Origin: a virus
Length of the DNA stretch: 22,603 nucleotides
Virus record (IMG/VR): IMGVR_UViG_3300042509_001431
Coordinates: 1-22,603 of that record
Reading direction: 5' to 3' (one strand)
The position numbers and the translations under genes are program-made. Under the pieces are notes generated by a model that was given only the letters and a program-made list of their open reading frames with translations, did no database searches and had not been told where the DNA came from. Each line of letters begins with the position of its first letter. The first letter of the stretch is position 1. Below are positions 7,706 through 13,920 of the stretch, piece by piece.

Positions 7706-8149
7706 ATGAACTCACTTCAGAACGTTAAGTTCGTCAACGTATGCCATCCGGCGGCTATCGTCGATAATGCCGATTTCGTAACGGGCGCGATCGATACTGC
7801 GGGCTTTGGTAAGCTCGCCGTTATCTTCTCACTCGGCGCAACTGATATTGCTATGGCAGCTCTCAAGCTGCAGCAAAGCGATGACTCAGGTATGAGCGGC
7901 GCGGCTGACATCACGGGTACGGTATTCGGCGCAACGGGTGCCCCGGCTCTCCCGTCAGCAACGGACGATAACAAGATGTACGCTTTCCACGTAAGCCTCC
8001 AGGGTAAGAAGCGCTATATCGATCTCGTCGCAACTGCGGGCAATGGTTCGGTAGGTACTTTCGGCTCGGCTATCGCAGTTCTTTACAACGGTAACGACTT
8101 CGATCCGAACGCAACGGATCAGAACGTCGGCGCGGTTGTCTATTGCTAA
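7706..8149 (+). CDS. Probable capsid decoration or head-stabilising protein
   Basis: 147 residues. ATG at 7706 follows AAGGAA. No motif gives a function directly. The composition (Gly, Ala, Thr, Val, Asp, few charges) and alternating hydrophobic pattern suggest an all-beta virion protein, with no signal peptide or membrane segment. Its place directly after the major capsid gene, separated from what follows by a strong hairpin (8160-8195), is the usual position of a decoration protein made in large amounts with the capsid. Role inferred from position only. Confidence 0.5.
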   Translation: MNSLQNVKFVNVCHPAAIVDNADFVTGAIDTAGFGKLAVIFSLGATDIAMAALKLQQSDDSGMSGAADITGTVFGATGAPALPSATDDNKMYAFHVSLQGKKRYIDLVATAGNGSVGTFGSAIAVLYNGNDFDPNATDQNVGAVVYC

Positions 8150-8159
8150 TCAGATCAGA

Positions 8160-8195
8160 TTCTGAGTTCGGGGGCTACGGCCTCCGAGCTGAGAA
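8160..8195 (+). terminator. Strong UACG-tetraloop hairpin after the head genes
   Basis: The arms TTCTGAGTTCGGGGGC (8160-8175) and GCCTCCGAGCTGAGAA (8180-8195) pair over 16 positions with one G-G mismatch and two G-U wobbles, closing the loop TACG. C(UACG)G belongs to the exceptionally stable UNCG tetraloop class. There is no T-run after the stem, so a classical intrinsic terminator is doubtful. It may be a partial terminator or an mRNA-stabilising hairpin that sets capsid gene expression apart from the fibre genes. Confidence 0.6.
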
Positions 8196-8221
8196 CCTCA
8201 CACTATGTAGGGCTTCTGAAA

Positions 8222-8569
8222 ATGTCTGTCATTCTCTCGTCACAGGGTGCGCGTGTGGATCTTGAGATCCGCAAGGGGGCGACCTTTGCGCGGACGATCA
8301 CGTACAAGGTCAACAACGCGACTACCGACATCACGGGCTACACGTTTGCGGCACAGATCCGCACGGCGTCCGGGACATTAGCGGTAGCGCTGACCTGTGC
8401 AATTACAGACGCGGCAAACGGTAAGTTTACTATCTCGCTGACTCCAGTGCAAACGGCGACGCTCTCGACGTCTGATTTCTATAACTGGGATTTGGAAGTA
8501 ACGATCGGCTCGACAATCTCTGAGCTTATGAAGGGCGCCGTACGTGTTGTCGATGAGGTGACGCAATGA
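8222..8569 (+). CDS. Small beta-rich fibre adaptor (BppU-like N-terminal type fold)
   Basis: 115 residues. ATG at 8222. The pattern starts with [11 protein letters not shown], continues [13 protein letters not shown], then alternates beta strands up to a terminal VRVVDEV. It resembles the Ig-like N-terminal modules found at the base of many phage fibres and baseplate upper proteins (typically ...G.tf...DltGyt...qiR...). Here it is encoded separately and overlaps the collagen-like gene by ATGA (8566), so it is probably the adaptor or partner of that fibre. The fold is recognised by pattern only. No strong SD is visible upstream. Confidence 0.55.
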   Translation: MSVILSSQGARVDLEIRKGATFARTITYKVNNATTDITGYTFAAQIRTASGTLAVALTCAITDAANGKFTISLTPVQTATLSTSDFYNWDLEVTIGSTISELMKGAVRVVDEVTQ

Positions 8570-9306
8570 GTCAAACCTTGACAGTCAACGTACAACGTAA
8601 CGACATCGCACTCGGTATCGTTACCGAGGAGGTCGTGCTCGTAGTTGAGTCCGGCGGCACGATTGCAGGTCCGACAGGTCCGACAGGTCCGACAGGTCCG
8701 ACAGGTCCAACGGGTCCGACGGGTGCGACCGGAGCCACGGGGCCAACTGGAGCCACGGGACCTGCGGGACCAACGGGGGCTACAGGTGCAAAAGGCGACA
8801 AAGGCGATACAGGCGACGTAGGGCCACAAGGTCCGACGGGCGCAACGGGCGCAACGGGTCCGACAGGATTGACGGGCGCAACGGGTCCAACGGGTCCGCA
8901 AGGCGTTAAGGGTGACACTGGAGATACGGGTCCAGCTGGTCCAACGGGGGCAACAGGTGCGACCGGTCCCCAGGGTGTCAAAGGCGACACTGGAGACACC
9001 GGCCCAGCAGGTGCCACCGGTCCAACGGGTCCAACGGGTCCGCAGGGCGTTAAGGGTGACACGGGAGATACGGGTCCAGCTGGACCGACAGGACCGACAG
9101 GACCGACAGGCCCCACCGGAGCCACCGGAGCCACAGGCGCGACCGGAGCCACAGGTCCGGGCGTTCCCGTCGGAGGTGGTACGGGTCAGATGTTGGTGAA
9201 AGCATCGGGCACGGACTACGATACGACATGGGGGCGGACGTTGACTATGGGGACGGCGGCTCCGAGTGGCGGCAATGACGGCGACTGGTATGCACAGTAC
9301 ACATAA
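8566..9306 (+). CDS. Collagen-like fibre protein (54 Gly-X-Y triplets)
   Basis: 246 residues. ATG at 8566 overlaps the previous stop. Residues 1-34 are a beta-rich head. Residues 35-~199 are an uninterrupted run of 54 Gly-X-Y triplets, mostly GPT and GAT with KGD/GDT blocks, which should form a trimeric collagen triple helix. The unit starting [15 protein letters not shown] recurs three times every 24 residues. After the repeat, [18 protein letters not shown] and [12 protein letters not shown] are motifs common at the ends of phage fibres. Collagen-like proteins occur as tail fibres and as capsid decorations (SPP1 gp12). Position soon after the capsid genes favours a capsid fibre but does not prove it. 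Thr in the Y position is a known glycosylation site in bacterial collagen-like proteins such as BclA. Confidence 0.85.
   Translation: MSQTLTVNVQRNDIALGIVTEEVVLVVESGGTIAGPTGPTGPTGPTGPTGPTGATGATGPTGATGPAGPTGATGAKGDKGDTGDVGPQGPTGATGATGPTGLTGATGPTGPQGVKGDTGDTGPAGPTGATGATGPQGVKGDTGDTGPAGATGPTGPTGPQGVKGDTGDTGPAGPTGPTGPTGPTGATGATGATGATGPGVPVGGGTGQMLVKASGTDYDTTWGRTLTMGTAAPSGGNDGDWYAQYT
8668..9153 (+). repeat. Gly-X-Y coding repeat tract with three 72-base units
   Basis: Nine-base triplet repeats (ggt ccg aca and variants) run across the tract, beginning with near-identical copies at 8668-8721. Three 72-base units start at 8893, 8965 and 9037. Units 1 and 3 are closer to each other in DNA sequence (both use the aag ggt gac spelling) than either is to unit 2. 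This suggests recombination or unequal duplication, so the tract length may vary among relatives. Confidence 0.85.
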
Positions 9307-9318
9307 CGAGGAACGACA

Positions 9319-9768
9319 ATGGCAGACAATGTAGGATATACCCCCGGAACAGGGGCGACGATCGCAGCCGATGAAATCGGGGGAGTACTTCATCAGCGCG
9401 TGAAGGTCGGCGTAGGTGCCGATGGACAAGCCGTTGACGTGAGCGAATCAAACCCTATGCCTACGGTGGTGTATGGTGAGCTCCTCGAAGCTATCGAAGC
9501 GTTGCGTATGACGGTGCAATCGCTAAGTCGTTCGGGATTAGGTCTGGCTATGCCGGACACGGCGGCACGTATGCGCGTGGCGATTGATTCGATCAGTGCG
9601 AACTTGACACTTTCAACGGTCACAACGGTTTCATCGGTCACAACTGTTGGCACAGTTTCAACCGTAACAAATCAACAGCAAATGGGGGGCGTGTTTGCGA
9701 ACGAGCACATCCCATCACTTATGCGCATGAACGCCAACGGATTGCGCGATCGAATCATCGTAACATAA
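9319..9768 (+). CDS. Small virion-associated protein, probably structural
   Basis: 149 residues. ATG at 9319 follows GAGGAA. The N-terminus (a Gly/Thr stretch, then LHQRVKVGVGADGQAVDVSE and NPMP) matches a widespread phage protein type annotated as virion or tail protein. A helical segment at ~50-75 is followed by a Thr-Val repeat (LSTVTTVSSVTTVGTVSTVT) at ~96-115, which would favour a stacked beta structure. The end is polar with no membrane segment. It lies between the collagen-like and propeller-like genes and is presumably part of the same appendage. Specific function unknown. Confidence 0.55.
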   Translation: MADNVGYTPGTGATIAADEIGGVLHQRVKVGVGADGQAVDVSESNPMPTVVYGELLEAIEALRMTVQSLSRSGLGLAMPDTAARMRVAIDSISANLTLSTVTTVSSVTTVGTVSTVTNQQQMGGVFANEHIPSLMRMNANGLRDRIIVT

Positions 9769-9780
9769 TCGGAGTAGGAA

Positions 9781-11211
9781 ATGCCAACAACAAACGGCAC
9801 TCGGAAAATCTTAGACATGAAGCGGTGGGAGTACTGCACGCCTTTGCCACAAACTACGGCTGCGAATCACTTCATCGTGTCTTCGCGTCACTTTAGACAA
9901 CAGCAGTTGCTCGTAACTTCAACGTCAGTTGCACAGATTTACAACCCCAACGAAGACGGCTGGATTGCGCTGCCATCGCCTGCGCTCGGCACCTTCGCAG
10001 CTGGGGCTTGCGGCGTCGCCGCTGGATTCTCCACAGGATCAACAGCGGGCGCGGCATCACTCACAGCGACGGGTGGCACGGTGTCAACGATCGTAACGAA
10101 TCAGACACTCGCGCGTGACCTTCGCGGCTACTCCGTACAAATCCTCGCCGGTCCGAATGCAGGCGTTACGCTGGAGATTCTCAGCAACACAATCGGCACG
10201 AATGCAACGATCACGGTAGCAACGCAAGCGAGCGCATTCAGCGCGTCTACGGTCTATCGACTGATGACGCCTTCGTTCTTTGTGTTCGGCGGTGGCACGC
10301 TCGCAGCGGGGTCATTCAAGCGTTATGACTTCGCAACCAACACGTGGGTAACGCTTGCGAATACTGGATTGCCTGCCAGCTTTGGCACGGACGGCAGGCT
10401 CTTAGCTACGCCGTCATGGATTGACACAGGCTATAAGTCATTCGCCACGGGGACGGCTACGTCGAGCGCTACTCTTTCACTTGCTAACAATACTAAGAAC
10501 TGGGCTACTAATCAGTGGGTTAACTACCAAATCCGCATCACTGCAGGCACGGGAGCCGGACAGATCCGTACAATCACTGCCAATACGAATACACAGATTA
10601 CGGTTAATGCTGTCTGGACAACAAACCCCGACGCAACGTCGCAGTACAGCATCGAAGGCAACGACGACTTTCTGTATCTCATCGGCAACAACGCCGTGGC
10701 CATGTATCGCTATTCGATCAGCGGTAACACGTGGACAACGCTATCACCAACGGTAGCCCGTGCGGGGGCTCCGGGTGCGGCACTCGGTGGTAACTGGGTT
10801 CACAGCGTCAGCGCAACGGACTGGACAAACGAGAACGCAATCCAGAACGGCCGGTATATCTACTCTTTCCGTGGTGCCGGTGGCGCAACGCTCGACCGAT
10901 ACGACATAGCGGCGAACACATGGGCAGCGCTCACATACTCGCCAGCGACGGAGACGTTCACGACCGGCACGAAATACGCCTATTGCAAAGATGCCATCTA
11001 CCTCACGAAGGAAAACACTGGCCGGTGGTTCCGCTTCGACATTGCGCTCTCGCAGATGGATGGGTGGGGCGCGGCGCTCATGCCACAAAGCACGGCCGTC
11101 ATCGGTGACACGGCTTTTGACGTGACCTATCGAGACGGGGCTACGGAGATTGACTATATCTACTTCGCGCTCAACTCTTCCAACATCCTACTCCGCCAAA
11201 TGGTGATTTGA
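9781..11211 (+). CDS. Kelch/beta-propeller-like fibre protein with a duplicated inserted domain
   Basis: 476 residues. ATG at 9781 follows GGAG. Several Kelch-type blade motifs are visible: KRYDFATNTWVTL, MYRYSISGNTWTTL and LDRYDIAANTWAAL, with intervening blade cores such as FFVFGGG and FLYLIG. Two related ~75-residue segments interrupt the blades at ~88-170 and ~220-300, sharing the order ATL..., a long strand, aGp/gtGaG...I, N-T/A-I-T-V, Y. They look like one beta-sandwich domain inserted twice. No signal peptide. The combination suggests a surface-exposed receptor- or glycan-binding virion protein. The propeller call is by motif; the ligand is unknown. Confidence 0.65.
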   Translation: MPTTNGTRKILDMKRWEYCTPLPQTTAANHFIVSSRHFRQQQLLVTSTSVAQIYNPNEDGWIALPSPALGTFAAGACGVAAGFSTGSTAGAASLTATGGTVSTIVTNQTLARDLRGYSVQILAGPNAGVTLEILSNTIGTNATITVATQASAFSASTVYRLMTPSFFVFGGGTLAAGSFKRYDFATNTWVTLANTGLPASFGTDGRLLATPSWIDTGYKSFATGTATSSATLSLANNTKNWATNQWVNYQIRITAGTGAGQIRTITANTNTQITVNAVWTTNPDATSQYSIEGNDDFLYLIGNNAVAMYRYSISGNTWTTLSPTVARAGAPGAALGGNWVHSVSATDWTNENAIQNGRYIYSFRGAGGATLDRYDIAANTWAALTYSPATETFTTGTKYAYCKDAIYLTKENTGRWFRFDIALSQMDGWGAALMPQSTAVIGDTAFDVTYRDGATEIDYIYFALNSSNILLRQMVI

Positions 11212-11213
11212 AC

Positions 11214-11378
11214 ATGAACATTGAACAACTCAAGCAACTACTCGAACGCCGCGTTCAATACCTCACACAGACACGCGCCGCAGTGCTCGCCACTGGTGAC
11301 ATCGCCTATGCTGAGAAGCTCGCGGAAGAGATCGCCAGCTGTCAGGAGACGCTCGCACAACTGGAGTCGATAGTCTAA
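11214..11378 (+). CDS. 54-residue coiled-coil phage protein
   Basis: ATG at 11214 lies two bases after the preceding stop; the frame ends at 11376-11378. The product is helical and leucine-zipper-like (NIEQLKQLLERRVQYLTQTR, then GDIAYAEKLAEEIASC and a final leucine-rich helix). The pattern of two amphipathic helices around a GD turn is common in very small phage proteins next to fibre or lysis genes. There is no membrane segment. Likely a small structural or chaperone factor; function unknown. Confidence 0.6.
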   Translation: MNIEQLKQLLERRVQYLTQTRAAVLATGDIAYAEKLAEEIASCQETLAQLESIV

Positions 11379-11379
11379 G

Positions 11380-11541
11380 ATGCTGCTCTCCCTCTTACGC
11401 AATCAGCCATCGACAAGCAACGTAACCCTCTTCGTGAGGGTTGCGGGCGTGTGGAAAGTGGCTACGCTCTGGGTAAAGGATAGCGGCGTGTGGAAGGTCG
11501 CAACGCTCAGTGTTAATTCGTTGGGCACGTGGAAATCATGA
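11380..11541 (+). CDS. 53-residue protein with GVWKVATL repeats
   Basis: ATG at 11380 lies one base after the previous stop, which suggests translational coupling; GGAG at 11363 is rather far for an SD. The frame ends TGA at 11539-11541. After a hydrophobic start the protein has 2.4 copies of a 13-residue unit, GVWKVATLWVKDS, GVWKVATLSVNSL and GTWKS. Such VWK repeats occur in small phage proteins and at the ends of tail or fibre proteins and probably form short beta hairpins. Role unknown; likely virion-associated. Confidence 0.55.
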   Translation: MLLSLLRNQPSTSNVTLFVRVAGVWKVATLWVKDSGVWKVATLSVNSLGTWKS

Positions 11542-11575
11542 TGTAACAAATCGCGGGAATCTGTACACGATCGTA

Positions 11576-11610
11576 AAGGAAGACCTCCTTACGTTCGCTA
11601 AAAACGGAGG
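11576..11610 (+). promoter_or_regulatory. Alternative hairpins covering the SD of the first lysis gene
   Basis: The SD GGAGG (11606-11610) can pair perfectly with CCTCC (11584-11588), which would hide it. CCTCC overlaps TCCTT (11586-11590), which can instead pair with AAGGA (11576-11580) and free the SD. The two pairings exclude each other, as in a translational switch. Both stems are only 5 base pairs, so stability is uncertain. Confidence 0.3.
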
Positions 11611-11618
11611 ACCGCACA

Positions 11619-11939
11619 ATGACAGAACGAGAGAAAGAGCTGGAAACTATGCTGCAACAATCGGACACGTTTACGAAGTGGATGCTCGGTATTAGTGCGA
11701 GCGTTATCGTAGCTATGGGCGGCGCGCTGTTCACGACGACGTTAGCATTGCGCGAAGATATGGCCGTGATTAAGAACGAGTTCGTATCGCTGCGCGTAGA
11801 TGTTGCCAAACTCGAAACGATCCAGTCGCAACTTGCCGACCATGAGTACCGAATCCAGTGGATTGAACGAAGTGGAGATCACACGGCCGCCGCGAATACG
11901 TCGCGACGTCTGGACTCCCTTCGACGGTCGGTACGCTGA
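11619..11939 (+). CDS. Single-TM coiled-coil membrane protein of the lysis cassette
   Basis: 106 residues. ATG at 11619 follows a strong SD, GGAGG. Residues 1-20 are a charged helix, 21-44 a hydrophobic membrane helix (WMLGISASVIVAMGGALFTT), and ~45-85 a coiled coil (REDMAVIKNEFVSLRVDVAK). One membrane helix plus a coiled coil fits a holin-associated, XhlA-like or spanin-like protein, though XhlA has its membrane helix at the other end. No signal peptide cleavage site or lipobox. The last ~30 residues overlap the next frame and may be poorly constrained. A lysis role is inferred from position before the holin-like gene. Confidence 0.6.
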   Translation: MTEREKELETMLQQSDTFTKWMLGISASVIVAMGGALFTTTLALREDMAVIKNEFVSLRVDVAKLETIQSQLADHEYRIQWIERSGDHTAAANTSRRLDSLRRSVR

Positions 11940-12237
11940 GCCGATACCGGAAGACCGCACGGAAATTGAGAAGCTGCTAAAGCTAACACTCGCCGAACGC
12001 GCGATCCTCACATACGAAGAAGTCAAGCTGAAGACGCGGATCGCTATTCTTATAGCGCCGCACGTTTTTACAATCATTCGAGGTAAGGTTATGAAGAACT
12101 GGAAGACGACCGTAACGGGCATTATCGGCGCGATTGCAGTGGTAGCGCAGTCCATCTTTGGAGTTGTGATCCCACAGGAAGCGATCCTCGCAGTTACCGT
12201 TTTCGTCGTGTCTCTCTTCGCGTCTGATAGCAAGTAA
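11842..12237 (+). CDS. Long form of the holin-like protein (N-terminal cytoplasmic extension)
   Basis: 131 residues from ATG 11842; a GTG at 11872 or an ATG at 11800 are alternatives, and none has a good SD. The frame is open and looks coding across 11940-12090: residues ~35-80 form a charged amphipathic helix (RTEIEKLLKLTLAERAILTY) and then a hydrophobic stretch (RIAILIAPHVFTII). Past Met12091 it continues in frame into the two membrane helices described in the next entry. The start overlaps the upstream membrane-protein gene by 98 bases. If both starts are used, this form could be a regulatory partner of the short one, as in dual-start holins. The existence of the long product is uncertain. 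Confidence 0.4.
   Translation: MSTESSGLNEVEITRPPRIRRDVWTPFDGRYAEPIPEDRTEIEKLLKLTLAERAILTYEEVKLKTRIAILIAPHVFTIIRGKVMKNWKTTVTGIIGAIAVVAQSIFGVVIPQEAILAVTVFVVSLFASDSK
12091..12237 (+). CDS. Holin-like protein (48 residues, short form)
   Basis: ATG at 12091 follows AGGTAAGG, the best SD in this frame. The 48 residues begin MKNWKTTVTGIIGAIAVVAQ, the NWKTT start of a common class of very small phage holin-like proteins. Two hydrophobic helices (~8-27 and ~31-44) are separated by a Pro-Gln-Glu turn, and the end is charged (DSK). This fits a two-helix holin that permeabilises the inner membrane so the endolysin can act. The endolysin gene lies about 1.2 kb downstream in the same cassette. Class assignment rests on size, topology and context. 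Confidence 0.55.
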   Translation: MKNWKTTVTGIIGAIAVVAQSIFGVVIPQEAILAVTVFVVSLFASDSK

Positions 12238-12260
12238 CACACAATCGGGATGTCCTGTCC

Positions 12261-13178
12261 ATGCCGAACCCACCCGTACGCCTTAACGCCGAAGAGCTCC
12301 GACTCATTCGGGAGCACCGACTCCAGAGTGTAAGCGATAAGCTCAAGGCGAAGGCACAATCAACGAAGCCAAAGCCGGACGCGCCCGTGGTCACAACTGC
12401 GGGCCCGTTCGGCGGTTCTGTCTCCGGTCCGTTTCAAGCGGGCTACGACGAACGTGCCGAGCCGGTGGTCATTCGCTCGCAGTCGCTCGGTATCATCAAC
12501 GACTTGCACGTCCCCGTCCATGACGTCAACGCGTGTAACGCAGCGGTGACCTATCTCAAGAAAGCAGGCATCGACACGCTCATTCTTAACGGCGACGTCG
12601 TCGATATGTACTCGCTTACAAGGCACGGACGCGACTCACGGAAATACGGACTCCAATACGAACTGAACACGGCACGCCGTGAGCTCGAAGCGCTGCGGAA
12701 GTTTTTCGGCGACCGCGTCAAGATGTACTATGTCGAAGGCAATCATGAGAATTGGTGGAAGCGCTACATGAGAAACGTCGCGCGTGAGCTCGACGAATAT
12801 CAGAGCCTTGCCGATACGTTGAAGCTGCGCGACCTTGACATCACATACGTCGATGACGGCATGGGAATCCAGGTCGGCAAGCTGCGCGTAATTCATGGGC
12901 ACGAAATCAGCGGATCGGGTATCTATGTTGCAAAGCGTAAGCTCGACAAGGCTAAGACGAACATAACGTTTGGACATCACCACACGTCGCAAGAGTGGAC
13001 ACAAACCGACATCCACGGAAACCAGACGGGATCGTGGGCGGTGGGCTGCTTATGCCAGCGGACGCCGGAGTGGAACCGCTTCTCAGGTTATACGCTCGGC
13101 TTCGCTCACGTCATGTTCAACAACGACGGCGCGTTCGAGTTTCATAACAAGCGGATTATCGACGGAGTCGTACGATGA
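12261..13178 (+). CDS. Calcineurin-like metallophosphoesterase
   Basis: 305 residues. ATG at 12261 has only a poor SD. After a disordered, basic N-terminal ~75 residues, the metallophosphoesterase core (PF00149-type) runs to ~290. The metal ligands appear in order: NDLH (Asp81, His83), NGD (Asp112), GNHE (Asn161, His162), HGH (His212, His214) and GHHH (239-241). The first motif is NDLH rather than the more common GDxH. The set is complete, so the enzyme should be active. Phage members may act on nucleic acid ends, cyclic nucleotides or phosphorylated proteins; the substrate cannot be told here. It overlaps the metallopeptidase-like gene by ATGA. Confidence 0.85.
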   Translation: MPNPPVRLNAEELRLIREHRLQSVSDKLKAKAQSTKPKPDAPVVTTAGPFGGSVSGPFQAGYDERAEPVVIRSQSLGIINDLHVPVHDVNACNAAVTYLKKAGIDTLILNGDVVDMYSLTRHGRDSRKYGLQYELNTARRELEALRKFFGDRVKMYYVEGNHENWWKRYMRNVARELDEYQSLADTLKLRDLDITYVDDGMGIQVGKLRVIHGHEISGSGIYVAKRKLDKAKTNITFGHHHTSQEWTQTDIHGNQTGSWAVGCLCQRTPEWNRFSGYTLGFAHVMFNNDGAFEFHNKRIIDGVVR

Positions 13179-13456
13179 CGATTCCAAAGTCGTTCGACCT
13201 CGGCGGTTATACGTGGCGCGTGAGGGTGTGCAAGATGAGCGCCGTCTATGGCGAGTGCGACTACGATTCGCATACGCTACGGATCGCGTCACACATCGAC
13301 GGGAAACGTGTAAGCGCAGAGCAGCGGTTCGCGTCGTTCCTACATGAGTTCTTTCACGCCGCTCTCCACACGTTAGGACGTAACGACGACGAAGAGCTCG
13401 TCGCCGGATTAGAACAGATGATGTTTCAAATGACTAAGTCTGCGAGGTATGAATGA
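13175..13456 (+). CDS. Small HExxH metallopeptidase-like protein
   Basis: 93 residues. ATG at 13175 overlaps the phosphoesterase stop. The zinc-peptidase motif HEFFH is at residues 57-61 in SFLHEFFHAALHTLG, followed by a Glu-rich helix (DDEELVAGLEQMMFQM) that could supply the third ligand, as in ImmA/IrrE-like and other minimal gluzincin domains. It resembles the short peptidase-like proteins of many phages. No signal peptide. Either it processes a virion or host protein, or it is a minimal fold with another role. It overlaps the endolysin start by ATGA, so the three genes are translated as a coupled set. Confidence 0.7.
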   Translation: MTIPKSFDLGGYTWRVRVCKMSAVYGECDYDSHTLRIASHIDGKRVSAEQRFASFLHEFFHAALHTLGRNDDEELVAGLEQMMFQMTKSARYE

Positions 13457-13920
13457 AGTTCTCATGGATGACGATCGCCGACGATGAGATCGGCGAGAAA
13501 GAAGTTCCCGGTCTCAATCACAACCCGCGTATAATCGAGTACCATAGCGAGACGACGCTCAGCGCTACGACCGACGAGGTGCCGTGGTGCTCTTCGTTCG
13601 TTAACTGGGTGATGAAACGTGCGGGTTACACGCCTACGCGATCAGCTGCGGCGCGGTCGTGGGCTACGTGGGGCGTCGAATGCAAACCGACCGCGGGATG
13701 TATCGTCGTGCTCACTCGTAACGGCGGCGGACACGTGGGTTTCTACATTCGCGAGACGGCGCGTTATGTCTTCCTACTCGGAGGCAATCAGTCGAACGCC
13801 GTCAACATCGCGGCCTATCCTAAGACGCGCGTAATCGGCTACCGAATGCCTAAGCACATGAACGACGAAGACCGCGGACTCTATGAACTGATAACGAAGG
13901 GTGACAAGAAATGGCCTTAA
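13453..13920 (+). CDS. Endolysin, NlpC/P60-CHAP-type (TIGR02594-like)
   Basis: 155 residues. ATG at 13453 overlaps the previous stop. The pattern matches TIGR02594-type phage cell-wall hydrolases: an N-terminal DEIGEKEVPGLNHNPRIIEY segment, catalytic Cys46 in VPWCSSFVNWVMK, a Ser/Ala/Trp helix (AAARSWATWG), His94 in GGGHVGFYI, and Asn112 in GGNQSN. Cys-His-Asn is the expected triad. It should cleave peptidoglycan peptide or amide bonds after holin action. No signal peptide and no separate cell-wall-binding domain. The following connector gene starts 10 bases before its end. Confidence 0.85.
   Translation: MKFSWMTIADDEIGEKEVPGLNHNPRIIEYHSETTLSATTDEVPWCSSFVNWVMKRAGYTPTRSAAARSWATWGVECKPTAGCIVVLTRNGGGHVGFYIRETARYVFLLGGNQSNAVNIAAYPKTRVIGYRMPKHMNDEDRGLYELITKGDKKWP

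Noticed and set aside
8479-9429. Long minus-strand open frames across the collagen tract
   Set aside because: They are produced by the repetitive Gly-X-Y codons read backwards (Pro/Val/Gly or Arg/Thr/Cys repeats), have no SD, and oppose a clear + strand gene.
11510-11695. 61-codon frame overlapping the gap before the lysis genes
   Set aside because: It starts inside the VWK-repeat gene and runs into the membrane-protein gene in another frame, with no SD and no protein-like pattern.
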